Positions 18,310-26,740 of a stretch of DNA of 64,000 nt are shown one piece after another; positions within the stretch are counted from its first letter, which is position 1; the number at the start of each line of letters is the position of its first letter. The stretch is from the NCBI GenBank assembly GCA_019359515.1, contig JAHHHC010000010.1, positions 62,001 to 126,000 of the forward strand, read 5' to 3'. Position numbers and translations under genes: made by a program. Below the pieces are notes generated by a model. That model had not been told where the DNA came from. It did not search any database and saw only the letters and a program-made list of their open reading frames with translations. The stretch is from Desmonostoc vinosum HA7617-LM4 (GTDB taxonomy: Bacteria > Cyanobacteriota > Cyanobacteriia > Cyanobacteriales > Nostocaceae).

Positions 18310-18909
18310 GTGGTCTTTGCTCAAACCAACCCCCCAAATGCAATAAAAACTCGGCTCACATTAGACGAGTATCGGACTATAGAAGAAACCAACCCAGAAC
18401 GCCATGAATACCGCAATGGAGAGATTATTACGATGTCGGGAGGTTCTGAAACCCACAGCGCGATCGCCAGCAACTTATTAATTTATTTGGGTTTTTTGCT
18501 CAGAGACACCGATTTTCGTTTGTATAATAGCGACTTGCGAGTTTGGATTCCTGAATATCAATGTGGTACTTATGCCGATTTGATGGTTGTTAATAGTAAA
18601 CCAGAATTCAATGGCGATCGCAATGATGAGATTCTCAATCCTTCAGTTATTGTCGAAGTTCTATCGCCATCTACCGAAGCCTATGATCGAGGCGAAAAGT
18701 TTAGAAAATATCGCTCTGTTACTAGCTTTTGTGAATATCTGCTTGTGAGCCAAACTGAACCCTACATTGAGCAGTTTCATAATCTTGATCGTAACGACAA
18801 CGATCGCTGGCTATGGCAAGTTCACTCTCATCTTGAGCAGTCCATCTTTTTGCACAGTTTAAACGTAGAAATTCCCCTGAGCGAAATCTATCGTCGCATT
18901 AATTTTTAA
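18310..18909 (+). CDS. Uma2 family endonuclease-like protein
   Basis: A 199-residue PD-(D/E)XK-fold protein of the large cyanobacterial Uma2 (DUF820) family. The nuclease core is visible: Asp in YADLMVV, Glu in VIVEVLSPS and Lys in DRGEKFRKY, in the standard order. I chose the GTG at 18310 because AGAGG precedes it by six bases and the N-terminus then aligns with the family. A TTG at 18292 is an alternative. Uma2 genes are highly multiplied in cyanobacteria, some linked to mobile elements; the cellular role is not established. The overlapping ORF at 18177-18407 is spurious. Confidence 0.85.
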   Translation: MVFAQTNPPNAIKTRLTLDEYRTIEETNPERHEYRNGEIITMSGGSETHSAIASNLLIYLGFLLRDTDFRLYNSDLRVWIPEYQCGTYADLMVVNSKPEFNGDRNDEILNPSVIVEVLSPSTEAYDRGEKFRKYRSVTSFCEYLLVSQTEPYIEQFHNLDRNDNDRWLWQVHSHLEQSIFLHSLNVEIPLSEIYRRINF

Positions 18910-18915
18910 GTGTAC

Positions 18916-20097
18916 CTAAATCTCTGGATCAACTAAGCGAGTGGTAGGGCGACTTTGATATAAATCTTGTACAACTTGCACAATAGCAACTACAGCTACA
19001 AGGGCGATGACTGCTATTGGTAACAAACCTTTGCCTAAAATTGCGATCGCTATCAACACAATCGCTGCCCCAAATCGGTATTTGGAACGAATTTTACAAT
19101 AACGGATGACTCCATATCTGTGCAGAATACCGATAGCTAGCAAACACAATGCAACTGCACCACAAATTAGCCACCGATAGGAATCTGGTAAGGCTAGCGT
19201 TGGCTTACTTAACAAAACTTCTTCTACGCCCACCCCAGTAGCAGCAATGCCAATCACTAGCGGTAAATGGGTGTAAAGCCAAAGATTAATCACACCAGTG
19301 CTTCCTTGTGTGCGAGCTGTTTGAATGGGTGTGCCGCCTAAGTTATCAAAATAGATCCACCATAAGCTAAAAGCGATACAAAGACCGAACGCAGCAGAAA
19401 TTACTGTGAAAATATCCCATTTCTGCTCAGAAACTCCATTAACCACCGCAATAATTGCCTCACCCAAGACAATCATAGTAAATAATCCAAAACGCTCAGG
19501 TAAGTGGGAGGCATGAGGGAGTAGTCCTAATTGTAATTTGCGTGCGGTTATGGGTGTAGCAAAATCAATAATAATTCCCAATGCCCAGAGGACAAACCGC
19601 CAACGAAGGGGTACAAACACTGATATAATCCAGACAAAAGCTGCGATCGCGAAACCAATAGCGTATCGAGTTGTCAAAGGACGCGCAGTGGGGATGTGAA
19701 TTCCAGCACGGAGATATTCAACCACAAGTACAATACGGCCGAGAGCATAAGCAAGGGCAAAGCCAACCGAACTATCATTTAAGCCATGATGAATGTTGAT
19801 AGCCATAGCTGCCGCCGTCAGCATATGTAACCCAACCAGCAATCGGCGGATCAGATCATCGCTATCAAAGCGGTTAGCGTAGAATGTAGTGCCAATCCAC
19901 GACCACCAAACAGGTATAAATAGAAATACAAACCCCAACAAGCCAGAGAGCGAAATATGTTCTTTGAGATAGTGAGCAAGTTGAGCAACTGCAACCACAA
20001 ACACTAAATCATAAAAAAGCTCTAGCCAAGTGGCGCGTCGTTCTTCTTCAGTCTCTTCACCAATGCGTAACCTTGGTGGTTGGATAAAATTTGCCAT
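18916..20097 (-). CDS. Low temperature requirement protein A (LtrA) family membrane protein
   Basis: A 393-residue polytopic inner-membrane protein. The N-terminal signature ERRATWLELFYDLVFVVAVAQLAHYL and the internal ERFGLFTMIVLGEAIIAVVNG are diagnostic of the LtrA family, which was named after a Listeria gene needed for growth in the cold. About ten to eleven hydrophobic helices are visible. The biochemical function is unknown. It is convergent with the Uma2 gene, with only six bases between the stops. Confidence 0.88.
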   Translation of the reverse strand: MANFIQPPRLRIGEETEEERRATWLELFYDLVFVVAVAQLAHYLKEHISLSGLLGFVFLFIPVWWSWIGTTFYANRFDSDDLIRRLLVGLHMLTAAAMAINIHHGLNDSSVGFALAYALGRIVLVVEYLRAGIHIPTARPLTTRYAIGFAIAAFVWIISVFVPLRWRFVLWALGIIIDFATPITARKLQLGLLPHASHLPERFGLFTMIVLGEAIIAVVNGVSEQKWDIFTVISAAFGLCIAFSLWWIYFDNLGGTPIQTARTQGSTGVINLWLYTHLPLVIGIAATGVGVEEVLLSKPTLALPDSYRWLICGAVALCLLAIGILHRYGVIRYCKIRSKYRFGAAIVLIAIAILGKGLLPIAVIALVAVVAIVQVVQDLYQSRPTTRLVDPEI

Positions 20098-20195
20098 AGT
20101 CCTAAGAGCGAATCGTTAATAACTCCGTTCGCTCATTTTAAGAGGATGAAATGTAAATATTATCGGAATTTCAAAAGATACGCCCAAAATCACCG

Positions 20196-21131
20196 ATGGT
20201 GCGATCGCCTACTCAAACCATTGCACGAGATAATAACAATACCTTGTTCATTTGTCGTCATTCGTCAATATCCTTTGATAATCTCTGCAAACTGCTGTCG
20301 GAAAAATATCCAGAACCTTTCGCCAGTTGGGTTTTGGGTACACCCCAAACTGATATCAAAGTCCTGAAAACCGAATTGAGCATTGAACCAATTCGCGCTG
20401 ATTATGTGACATTCTTACAACTACAAGGGCGTATTCTCCACCTAGAATTTCAAACCAAACTCGAATCTACACCGCCACTACCATTGCGGATGCTCGATTA
20501 TTGGGTACGGTTGTATCGTTTGTATCGCCTACCAATAACGCAAGTTGTGGTGTTATTACTTCCGCCTGCACCAGAAACGGTAATTGAAACTGCCTTTGTA
20601 GTTGAAAATACTCGTCATGAATATCGCGTGATTTGCATGTGGTTAGAAAATCCCGAACCATTTCTTAATGACGTGGCTTTGTTACCATTAGCACCACTAG
20701 CTGCAACTACACAACCCCAAGCTTTGTTACAACAAGTTGTAGGAAAAGTTAATCAACTTGAACCCAGACAACGAACAGAAATTTCGGCTTACACCCAAAT
20801 CTTAGCGGGATTAAAATACAATCAGGACTTGATTCGAAAACTGTTTCGGGAGGGTATGATGCGCGAGTCAGTGATTTATCAAGAAATTCTCAAAGAAGGC
20901 GAACAACGAGGAGAACTCCGAGGAGAACAACGAGGACGGGAAGAAGGACGAAAAACTGAAGGGCAATTGCTGATTGTGCGTCAACTTACTCGGCGGGTGG
21001 GAGAATTACCCCAAGAAGTAATAGAGCGAATTGAAACTCTCTCCTTAGAACAATTAGAAAATCTCGGCGAAGCTTTGTTAGATTTTCAGGCGATCGCCGA
21101 TCTACAAGCGTGGTTTAATACATTAGAGTAG
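20196..21131 (+). CDS. Rpn/DUF4351 family protein, tandem copy 1 (altered start)
   Basis: This copy is identical to the next gene from SFDNLCKLLSEKYP onward except for one residue near the end (Ala for Val in QxWFNTLE). The family is the cyanobacterial Rpn-like PD-(D/E)XK putative nuclease or transposase-related group: nuclease core around ILHLEFQTK, an EQRGELRGEQRG repeat, and a C-terminal DUF4351-like helical domain. The position matching the ATG of copy 2 is ATA (20268-20270). Translation would therefore need an upstream in-frame ATG (20196), adding 25 unrelated residues, or the copy may not be expressed. Confidence 0.75.
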   Translation: MVRSPTQTIARDNNNTLFICRHSSISFDNLCKLLSEKYPEPFASWVLGTPQTDIKVLKTELSIEPIRADYVTFLQLQGRILHLEFQTKLESTPPLPLRMLDYWVRLYRLYRLPITQVVVLLLPPAPETVIETAFVVENTRHEYRVICMWLENPEPFLNDVALLPLAPLAATTQPQALLQQVVGKVNQLEPRQRTEISAYTQILAGLKYNQDLIRKLFREGMMRESVIYQEILKEGEQRGELRGEQRGREEGRKTEGQLLIVRQLTRRVGELPQEVIERIETLSLEQLENLGEALLDFQAIADLQAWFNTLE

Positions 21132-22033
21132 CAACTGATTAAATCTAGTCTCTGTATGGGTAGTTAATGTCCTTTGATAATCTCTGCAAACTGCTGTCGG
21201 AAAAATATCCAGAACCTTTCGCCAGTTGGGTTTTGGGTACACCCCAAACTGATATCAAAGTCCTGAAAACCGAATTGAGCATTGAACCAATTCGCGCTGA
21301 TTATGTGACATTCTTACAACTACAAGGGCGTATTCTCCACCTAGAATTTCAAACCAAACTCGAATCTACACCGCCACTACCATTGCGGATGCTCGATTAT
21401 TGGGTACGGTTGTATCGTTTGTATCGCCTACCAATAACGCAAGTTGTGGTGTTATTACTTCCGCCTGCACCAGAAACGGTAATTGAAACTGCCTTTGTAG
21501 TTGAAAATACTCGTCATGAATATCGCGTGATTTGCATGTGGTTAGAAAATCCCGAACCATTTCTTAATGACGTGGCTTTGTTACCATTAGCACCACTAGC
21601 TGCAACTACACAACCCCAAGCTTTGTTACAACAAGTTGTAGGAAAAGTTAATCAACTTGAACCCAGACAACGAACAGAAATTTCGGCTTACACCCAAATC
21701 TTAGCGGGATTAAAATACAATCAGGACTTGATTCGAAAACTGTTTCGGGAGGGTATGATGCGCGAGTCAGTGATTTATCAAGAAATTCTCAAAGAAGGCG
21801 AACAACGAGGAGAACTCCGAGGAGAACAACGAGGACGGGAAGAAGGACGAAAAACTGAAGGGCAATTGCTGATTGTGCGTCAACTTACTCGGCGGGTGGG
21901 AGAATTACCCCAAGAAGTAATAGAGCGAATTGAAACTCTCTCCTTAGAACAATTAGAAAATCTCGGCGAAGCTTTGTTAGATTTTCAGGCGATCGCCGAT
22001 CTACAAGTGTGGTTTAATACATTAGAGTAGCAA
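20271..22033. repeat. 864-base tandem direct duplication
   Basis: Segment 20271-21134 is repeated at 21170-22033 with period 899. The translations differ at one residue (GCG versus GTG codon), and the match stops abruptly before the start codon on one side and three bases after the stop on the other. The 35-base spacer is unique. Confidence 0.95.
21167..22030 (+). CDS. Rpn/DUF4351 family protein, tandem copy 2
   Basis: A 287-residue protein beginning MSFDNLCKLLSEKYP, the N-terminus I expect for this cyanobacterial family. Features in order are the WVLG region, the PIRADYVTFLQ and ILHLEFQTK nuclease-like core (about 35-65), MLDYWVRLYRLYR, a charged RGELRGEQRGREEGRK linker (about 218-235) and the DUF4351 domain with LPQEVIERIETLSLEQLENLGEALLDF. 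E. coli Rpn proteins promote recombination; the function here is unproven. The gene is the downstream unit of an 864-base direct duplication with a 35-base spacer. Confidence 0.82.
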   Translation: MSFDNLCKLLSEKYPEPFASWVLGTPQTDIKVLKTELSIEPIRADYVTFLQLQGRILHLEFQTKLESTPPLPLRMLDYWVRLYRLYRLPITQVVVLLLPPAPETVIETAFVVENTRHEYRVICMWLENPEPFLNDVALLPLAPLAATTQPQALLQQVVGKVNQLEPRQRTEISAYTQILAGLKYNQDLIRKLFREGMMRESVIYQEILKEGEQRGELRGEQRGREEGRKTEGQLLIVRQLTRRVGELPQEVIERIETLSLEQLENLGEALLDFQAIADLQVWFNTLE

Positions 22034-22081
22034 AACTAATAGCACCAAACCAGGCAAAAGTCAAACAATTTTGTATTGTTT

Positions 22082-24607
22082 TTACAACACAATAATCGCC
22101 CACATACTCGCCCCTAAGCTGATCGCAGCTAGGTGTTGCCAAAGTAGCGATCGCAGCGGTTGCCGAGCAATTTTTTGTGTTAACAATATCGTTAATAACA
22201 CTGAGAAAATTAAAGTTGCTCCTTGTAAAAACTCAATTACGGCAGGATGAGTAAACAATATTGGCAATCCTTCCCCATTTAAACCAAAAGTAGCAAAAGT
22301 TACAGGCAAAATTCGCCCACCTTCACCCAAACCTAAACGCAGATAATGAGCTAAGTTACCTCCCAAAACTAATGGTAGATAACCATAAGCGAGTTCTACA
22401 AATCGTTGAGATTTACAGCGTAAATTAAACAGTTTGAGCAATCCATGAGCCGCGAAGGTGACAGCAGCAGGGATAATCAATACCAGCAGCGATAATCCCA
22501 GGTGCAGCCAAAATTGAGTCAAATCGACTTGGAACCCTAACCAAGACTGTAACTCTGGTAAACGATGCAGATATACTCCACCCAATAATAAAAGTAATAA
22601 TGCGACCTCATAGGTATGAGGTACGTGAGTTGTCCACAGTTCAATCCCAGGAGGGCGCAAGTTAAACTCAACCGAACGATGGGGACAAGCTTTAAGACAA
22701 GTCATGCACAGTACACAGTCTCTGTTATCTTCTAGCTGTGCAGGGTGAGAATATAAAGGACAACCATTGGTTTCCATGCCTTCACCTTTTTGTGGCCCTC
22801 CTTTGTAGCATTGATAAGTGGTACAAGTGGCAGAACAAATACCTTGCTGTGCGCGAAGTTCTGTCATTGAGAGTTTGGCAAATAAACCATTCATGCCACC
22901 AATGGGACAGAGATATCGACACCAAAATCGCCGCTCAAAAATTGCTGAGAAAATCATTGCCCCAGCGGTAATTAATAACAACAAACAAGCGGAAAGATAG
23001 GCGGTATTTTCTAAATTCCAGAGTTCTTCCCAAAGGAAAATTAGGGTAAATAGCCCAAACAAAAACCAGCCGCCCCATTTCTCAGCTTGCTCTCTTGGCC
23101 AGCGTTTGAGTTGTCTGGGCCATAACCATAAAGAAAGCTTTTGTGTAATTTCCCCATAAATCATAAAGGGACAAACTGCACACCACACACGCCCTAAAAA
23201 GGGAAATAAAAATAAAAAGAAAGGCCACCAGAAAGCCCAAAATAAATTGAGAGCAAAATTGCGATCGCGTGTTTGCGGCCCCACAAACAAAATTGTCACG
23301 ATCAAGGCAAAAGCGCTTACAGTAAAGCCATAATTTATGCGGTCAGGCCACCAATCACTGCGTAAAAATCGCCGCAAACTGGGATAAATATTTAACAGAT
23401 TAACCCGAAATTGCTTTTTCTTAATTTCGGCTGACCAAAATATTTCTTCTGTCAATTCACTGGCTTCTCCGGCTTGGACTATTGCCCGTTCTACAAGATT
23501 TTTCAACTCTTTGAAATTGCCAGGAAAATCATAAGACTGTAAGCGACGCACAGCTTCTGGGGTAATGTGCGGTTTAGAAACACCTCTCGCCCGGACGTAG
23601 AGACTAGTGTAATATTCTACTTGTGCTTGAATATCAGCTTTTCGCACCCGTAGTGGTGGCACTTTAATTACATGACCAACACAGCGTTCAATAGTAGGTA
23701 GAGTTTTTTCGGAAACAATTAGGATGCGGGCTTTGCTAGGGCGAGGTTCAGCGTTTGGTTCGCCAGGACGAGTCACGGGGTTATACGTGCCTTTTTTCAG
23801 TAACTGCGCCACAGCAGGTAATAACTCTGAGGGCAATTCTTGAATATTATTCAGGAGTAGAGTCCCTTCACCTAACCATTCCAGCAGTCCTGGTTTGCCT
23901 CCATCACGGCCAAATAAATCTGCACCGCTGGTTTGGAGAATCCCGCAATTGACTTTAATCATCGGTTCTCGCCGTTGTGAAGAACCAAAGTGAATTAAAG
24001 CAGCTATGTTATCTTTTTCTAAGCCCGGTTCACCGAAAATATCCACTGATTTGCGATCGCTAGCTGCTTGTCTAATTTGCTCCCGTAGACGTACAGCGTA
24101 GCGACTAGTACCAACGATACCACGTTGGGCTTTAGTGACTAAATATGGTCGCAGGGCTACAGAACGTTCTTGTTCATAACCAAGGGCGGATGTCACTTGA
24201 GCCAATTCTTGAGCTAATTGACGAGAGAAGGCTTGAGTAATTTCTGGATATTGACTAGCCAACGAACGAAACTGATCAGCAGGCACAACCCACAAATGGC
24301 ATTCTGTGACTGTAGTAATTGTGACTAGAGTCAATTCATCTAACAGCAATTCCTGAAGATGAATCACCGAACCAGGGAGCAACCCATATGCTAAAGCTGG
24401 ATTAGTTTGATTGGTAGTACTGCTTTCCAGTTGCCCCTGTTGCAAAATATAAAGTGCTTTTGGAGAAGTGCCTTCACTGACTAAGGTGGTGTTTGCTGGT
24501 ATAACTTTTTCTTCTATGATTACAGCGATCGCATCTAACACCGCAGGTGAGAGAATTCCTAAAGTGGTGCGTTCTTGTAGCCAAGTTACTATCTCTGGAG
24601 ATGTCAT
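22082..24607 (-). CDS. cNMP-binding / degenerate sigma-54-type AAA+ / membrane 4Fe-4S fusion protein
   Basis: An 841-residue three-part protein. Residues about 20-140 form a cyclic-nucleotide-binding (Crp-like) domain. Residues about 165-400 resemble the AAA+ domain of NtrC-type activators, including LPPLRVRKADI-like and FPGNFKELKNLVERA segments. However, the Walker A position reads GEPGLEKD and the GAFTGA loop is replaced by DLFGRDGGKPG, so ATPase and sigma-54 contact look lost. From about 415 there are membrane helices with CAVCPF and CRYLCPIGG motifs, a cysteine-rich stretch, and a ferredoxin motif CVLCMTCLKACP (about 630-641), as in NapH/CcoG-like electron-transfer proteins. Further transmembrane helices follow. 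It is probably a membrane redox protein with a regulatory front end. Cyanobacteria lack sigma-54, which fits the decay. Confidence 0.82.
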   Translation of the reverse strand: MTSPEIVTWLQERTTLGILSPAVLDAIAVIIEEKVIPANTTLVSEGTSPKALYILQQGQLESSTTNQTNPALAYGLLPGSVIHLQELLLDELTLVTITTVTECHLWVVPADQFRSLASQYPEITQAFSRQLAQELAQVTSALGYEQERSVALRPYLVTKAQRGIVGTSRYAVRLREQIRQAASDRKSVDIFGEPGLEKDNIAALIHFGSSQRREPMIKVNCGILQTSGADLFGRDGGKPGLLEWLGEGTLLLNNIQELPSELLPAVAQLLKKGTYNPVTRPGEPNAEPRPSKARILIVSEKTLPTIERCVGHVIKVPPLRVRKADIQAQVEYYTSLYVRARGVSKPHITPEAVRRLQSYDFPGNFKELKNLVERAIVQAGEASELTEEIFWSAEIKKKQFRVNLLNIYPSLRRFLRSDWWPDRINYGFTVSAFALIVTILFVGPQTRDRNFALNLFWAFWWPFFLFLFPFLGRVWCAVCPFMIYGEITQKLSLWLWPRQLKRWPREQAEKWGGWFLFGLFTLIFLWEELWNLENTAYLSACLLLLITAGAMIFSAIFERRFWCRYLCPIGGMNGLFAKLSMTELRAQQGICSATCTTYQCYKGGPQKGEGMETNGCPLYSHPAQLEDNRDCVLCMTCLKACPHRSVEFNLRPPGIELWTTHVPHTYEVALLLLLLGGVYLHRLPELQSWLGFQVDLTQFWLHLGLSLLVLIIPAAVTFAAHGLLKLFNLRCKSQRFVELAYGYLPLVLGGNLAHYLRLGLGEGGRILPVTFATFGLNGEGLPILFTHPAVIEFLQGATLIFSVLLTILLTQKIARQPLRSLLWQHLAAISLGASMWAIIVL

Positions 24608-24877
24608 CCTGGTTTCTCCATGCAGGCTGTTTTATAGGAATTATCCCTGAAAGCGATGTCATTTGCACTGTCTCTGAGTAATGCTGAGTCAATGCCCTAC
24701 AGGCAGGGTTTGAAGAGGACACGAGGACGCGGGAGACCCCATAAAGCTAGGAGATTCAAACAAGGAACAGATTTTTTTGTCTCTACGACTAAAGTCGCTT
24801 TCTTGCAACCAGGTGCTTAAATCTTGAGAAGGGTCGCTCTTTGCGTCTCCCCTTTTCCGCGTCTTCTTAGTCAGGGT
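24608..24877. other. Intergenic spacer with repeat fragments
   Basis: Promoter side of the fusion gene. It contains GACACGAGGACGCGGGAGAC and CTCCCCTTTTCCGCGTC fragments of the CGCGTC repeat class and a short CGACTAAAGTCG palindrome near 24787. No gene was recognised. Confidence 0.5.
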
Positions 24878-25318
24878 TTAGGGGTGTATAGTTACTTTTT
24901 GTCTTAACTTTTCCAGTAAGTTCCACGACCTTTTTTCATTCTTTGAGATAAACAAAGGAAACCAATACACAGCTTTTTCTATTAATCTGTTTTGATCATT
25001 ATTCAAATCTTCAATCAATTTTGCTACTGACTTAAATCCCAGCTTAGGAATAGCAAAATCTAGCCATAATTTAATAGATTGAGCATTAGAATTTACACTT
25101 CCATACTTGAACAATTTTGTGACATAATCTCTTTGATTTAAAACTCTCTTGGCAATTACAAGAGAAATTAGGCTTTTTTGTTCAACCATGCTCTTAATGA
25201 TTTCATATGCTTCTACTTCAGGTATTGATTTTAGATAATCCAAAATTACCTTTTCTTCATTAGAAGACAAGGCTCTATAGGTACTGGTTTGTATTAAATT
25301 TTGAATATTATCATTCAT
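24878..25318 (-). CDS. Probable immunity protein, helical
   Basis: A 146-residue, mostly alpha-helical, lysine-rich soluble protein with no signal peptide or metal motif. It starts six bases after the stop of the toxin-like gene on the same strand, the usual arrangement for polymorphic toxin and immunity pairs. It is AT-rich compared with neighbouring housekeeping genes. I do not recognise the family by sequence; the role is inferred from position only. It would be expected to bind and neutralise the toxin domain in the cytoplasm. Confidence 0.55.
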   Translation of the reverse strand: MNDNIQNLIQTSTYRALSSNEEKVILDYLKSIPEVEAYEIIKSMVEQKSLISLVIAKRVLNQRDYVTKLFKYGSVNSNAQSIKLWLDFAIPKLGFKSVAKLIEDLNNDQNRLIEKAVYWFPLFISKNEKRSWNLLEKLRQKVTIHP

Positions 25319-25324
25319 AAGGGA

Positions 25325-25801
25325 TTATGAAAACTCATGTGGGATGAAAAGGTCTAATGGCAAACCAGCATTACCTGCTTCATTAACTGATGGTTTGTAG
25401 TGACCAGAAGCATTATTCCAGTATTTAATTTGACCTTTATTTTTTTTATTGTGTCCAAAGCGAATTTGACCTGCAAAGTCAACGTTGTTACCTTTGGTGA
25501 TATCAATATGATCACCTAAACCAAACTTTTGCCTTGCTATATATATATTGCCTCCCTGTACAATGAAGTTGTATTCGCCATTAGGTGTAAATACTTTATT
25601 TTGAAATGTTTTATATCTCCACTTATTGCCATCAAAGAAAAGCTCATGACGTCGAATATAATTAGGAATATCTTCGGGATAGAGATTTGGAAAATAGCCT
25701 GATATTGAACTCCCTCCAGATGGCAGTCCTGAATCAATATTATGCCAAGGGCTAGAAAACGGTGTAGGATATTTTGTTAAATAAAAAAGTCTAAGTTGCA
25801 C
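25325..25801 (-). CDS. Detached polymorphic-toxin-like C-terminal domain
   Basis: A 158-residue ORF from a GTG at 25799-25801, with a stop two codons upstream. The C-terminal half contains FAGQIRFGHNKKNKGQI and YWNNASGHYKPS followed by GLPLDLF. This SGHYxP ending resembles those I know from C-terminal domains of large secreted polymorphic toxins. There is no signal peptide, RHS repeat or other delivery domain, so it is either an orphan toxin cassette or the end of a larger gene cut away upstream. Base composition is AT-rich. The downstream gene is the probable immunity protein. The toxic activity is unknown. Confidence 0.55.
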   Translation of the reverse strand: MQLRLFYLTKYPTPFSSPWHNIDSGLPSGGSSISGYFPNLYPEDIPNYIRRHELFFDGNKWRYKTFQNKVFTPNGEYNFIVQGGNIYIARQKFGLGDHIDITKGNNVDFAGQIRFGHNKKNKGQIKYWNNASGHYKPSVNEAGNAGLPLDLFIPHEFS

Positions 25802-25911
25802 ATTTTAGAGGGAATAGTAAACAGGGAACGCTTAACAGGGAAAACCTCTGATTGAACCAGAATAATGTTTTTCTTTGTGCTTCATGTACTCAAAAAACAT
25901 AGAGAAAGATT

Positions 25912-26553
25912 ATGGCAATTTATTTAGACTCCGCGATCGCATCGGAAGCTGAAATTACCAAGCTTTGGGGATGGATAAAGGGTATTACTACAAATCCGAC
26001 ACTTTTAGCTCAAAGCGACACTCCACCAGAAGATACACTCAAGAAACTGGTTGCTTTAACTGAAGGGCCTTTATATTACCAACTTATGTCCTCCGATAAA
26101 GCGGGGATGTTGGCTGAAGGTAGAAAGGCTTTTGAAATCATTGGTTCGCAAACTGTGTTGAAAATTCCCGCGACACCTGTAGGGTTTGAGGTGGTGGCGA
26201 GTCTGGCACCGGAAATTACTTGTTCGGTAACAGCGATTTACAGTGCAGCACAGGCGGTGGTGGCTAAAGAGGCGGGTGCTAAAATTGCCATAGCTTATGT
26301 CAACCGCGCTACCCGGTTATTGGGCGATGGTATTGCTTTAGTACAAGATATGGCTAGCGTTCTCAAAGGCAGTGATGTAGAAATTTTAGCAGCCAGTATC
26401 AAATCTCCTCAAGAAGCAGCCGCCTCCTTACAAGCTGGAGCAAATCATTTAACCTTACCTTTGATAATGTTACAGGCGATCGCCACTCATGAATTCTCTC
26501 AAAAAACTGTAGAAGAATTCGCCAGCAAAGGCATTGGTTTAAATAATTCGTAA
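25912..26553 (+). CDS. Transaldolase / fructose-6-phosphate aldolase family protein
   Basis: A 213-residue TIM-barrel of the short transaldolase (FSA/TalC) family. The Schiff-base lysine is Lys84 in TVLKIPATP. The N-terminal MAIYLDSA and GITTNPTLL motifs are conserved. Family members transfer dihydroxyacetone units in the pentose phosphate pathway or cleave fructose 6-phosphate; the exact reaction cannot be decided here. The last codons are supplied by a dispersed repeat: the AAT TCG TAA end lies inside the TAATTCGTAATTCG motif, so the original C-terminus was probably altered by repeat insertion. Confidence 0.88.
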   Translation: MAIYLDSAIASEAEITKLWGWIKGITTNPTLLAQSDTPPEDTLKKLVALTEGPLYYQLMSSDKAGMLAEGRKAFEIIGSQTVLKIPATPVGFEVVASLAPEITCSVTAIYSAAQAVVAKEAGAKIAIAYVNRATRLLGDGIALVQDMASVLKGSDVEILAASIKSPQEAAASLQAGANHLTLPLIMLQAIATHEFSQKTVEEFASKGIGLNNS

Positions 26554-26725
26554 TTCGTAATGACGCGACGCTCCTGCGTCGCTCTAAGCGAAGCTATGCC
26601 GTAGGCTTTACGCTGACGCTCGTACCGACGCTCGATGACTCGCTAACGCTACGCTATCGCTACCGCTTCGCTAACGCTATCGAGGACTCGCTACCGCTGC
26701 GAAGCGCGTAATTCGTAATTAAGTG
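26547..26725 (+). repeat. TAATTCGTAATTCG repeat family, copy D
   Basis: The longest copy. It starts AATAATTCGTAATTCGTAATGACGCG inside the last codons of the transaldolase gene, contains many CGCTAACGCT / CGCTACCGCT units and ends GCGCGTAATTCGTAATTAAG. Confidence 0.85.
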
Positions 26726-26740
26726 TGGAGTACGTCACCT

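Noticed and set aside
18177-18407. 76-codon ORF before the Uma2 gene
   Set aside because: It overlaps the Uma2 coding region in another frame, has no family features, and the GTG at 18310 has a better ribosome-binding site.
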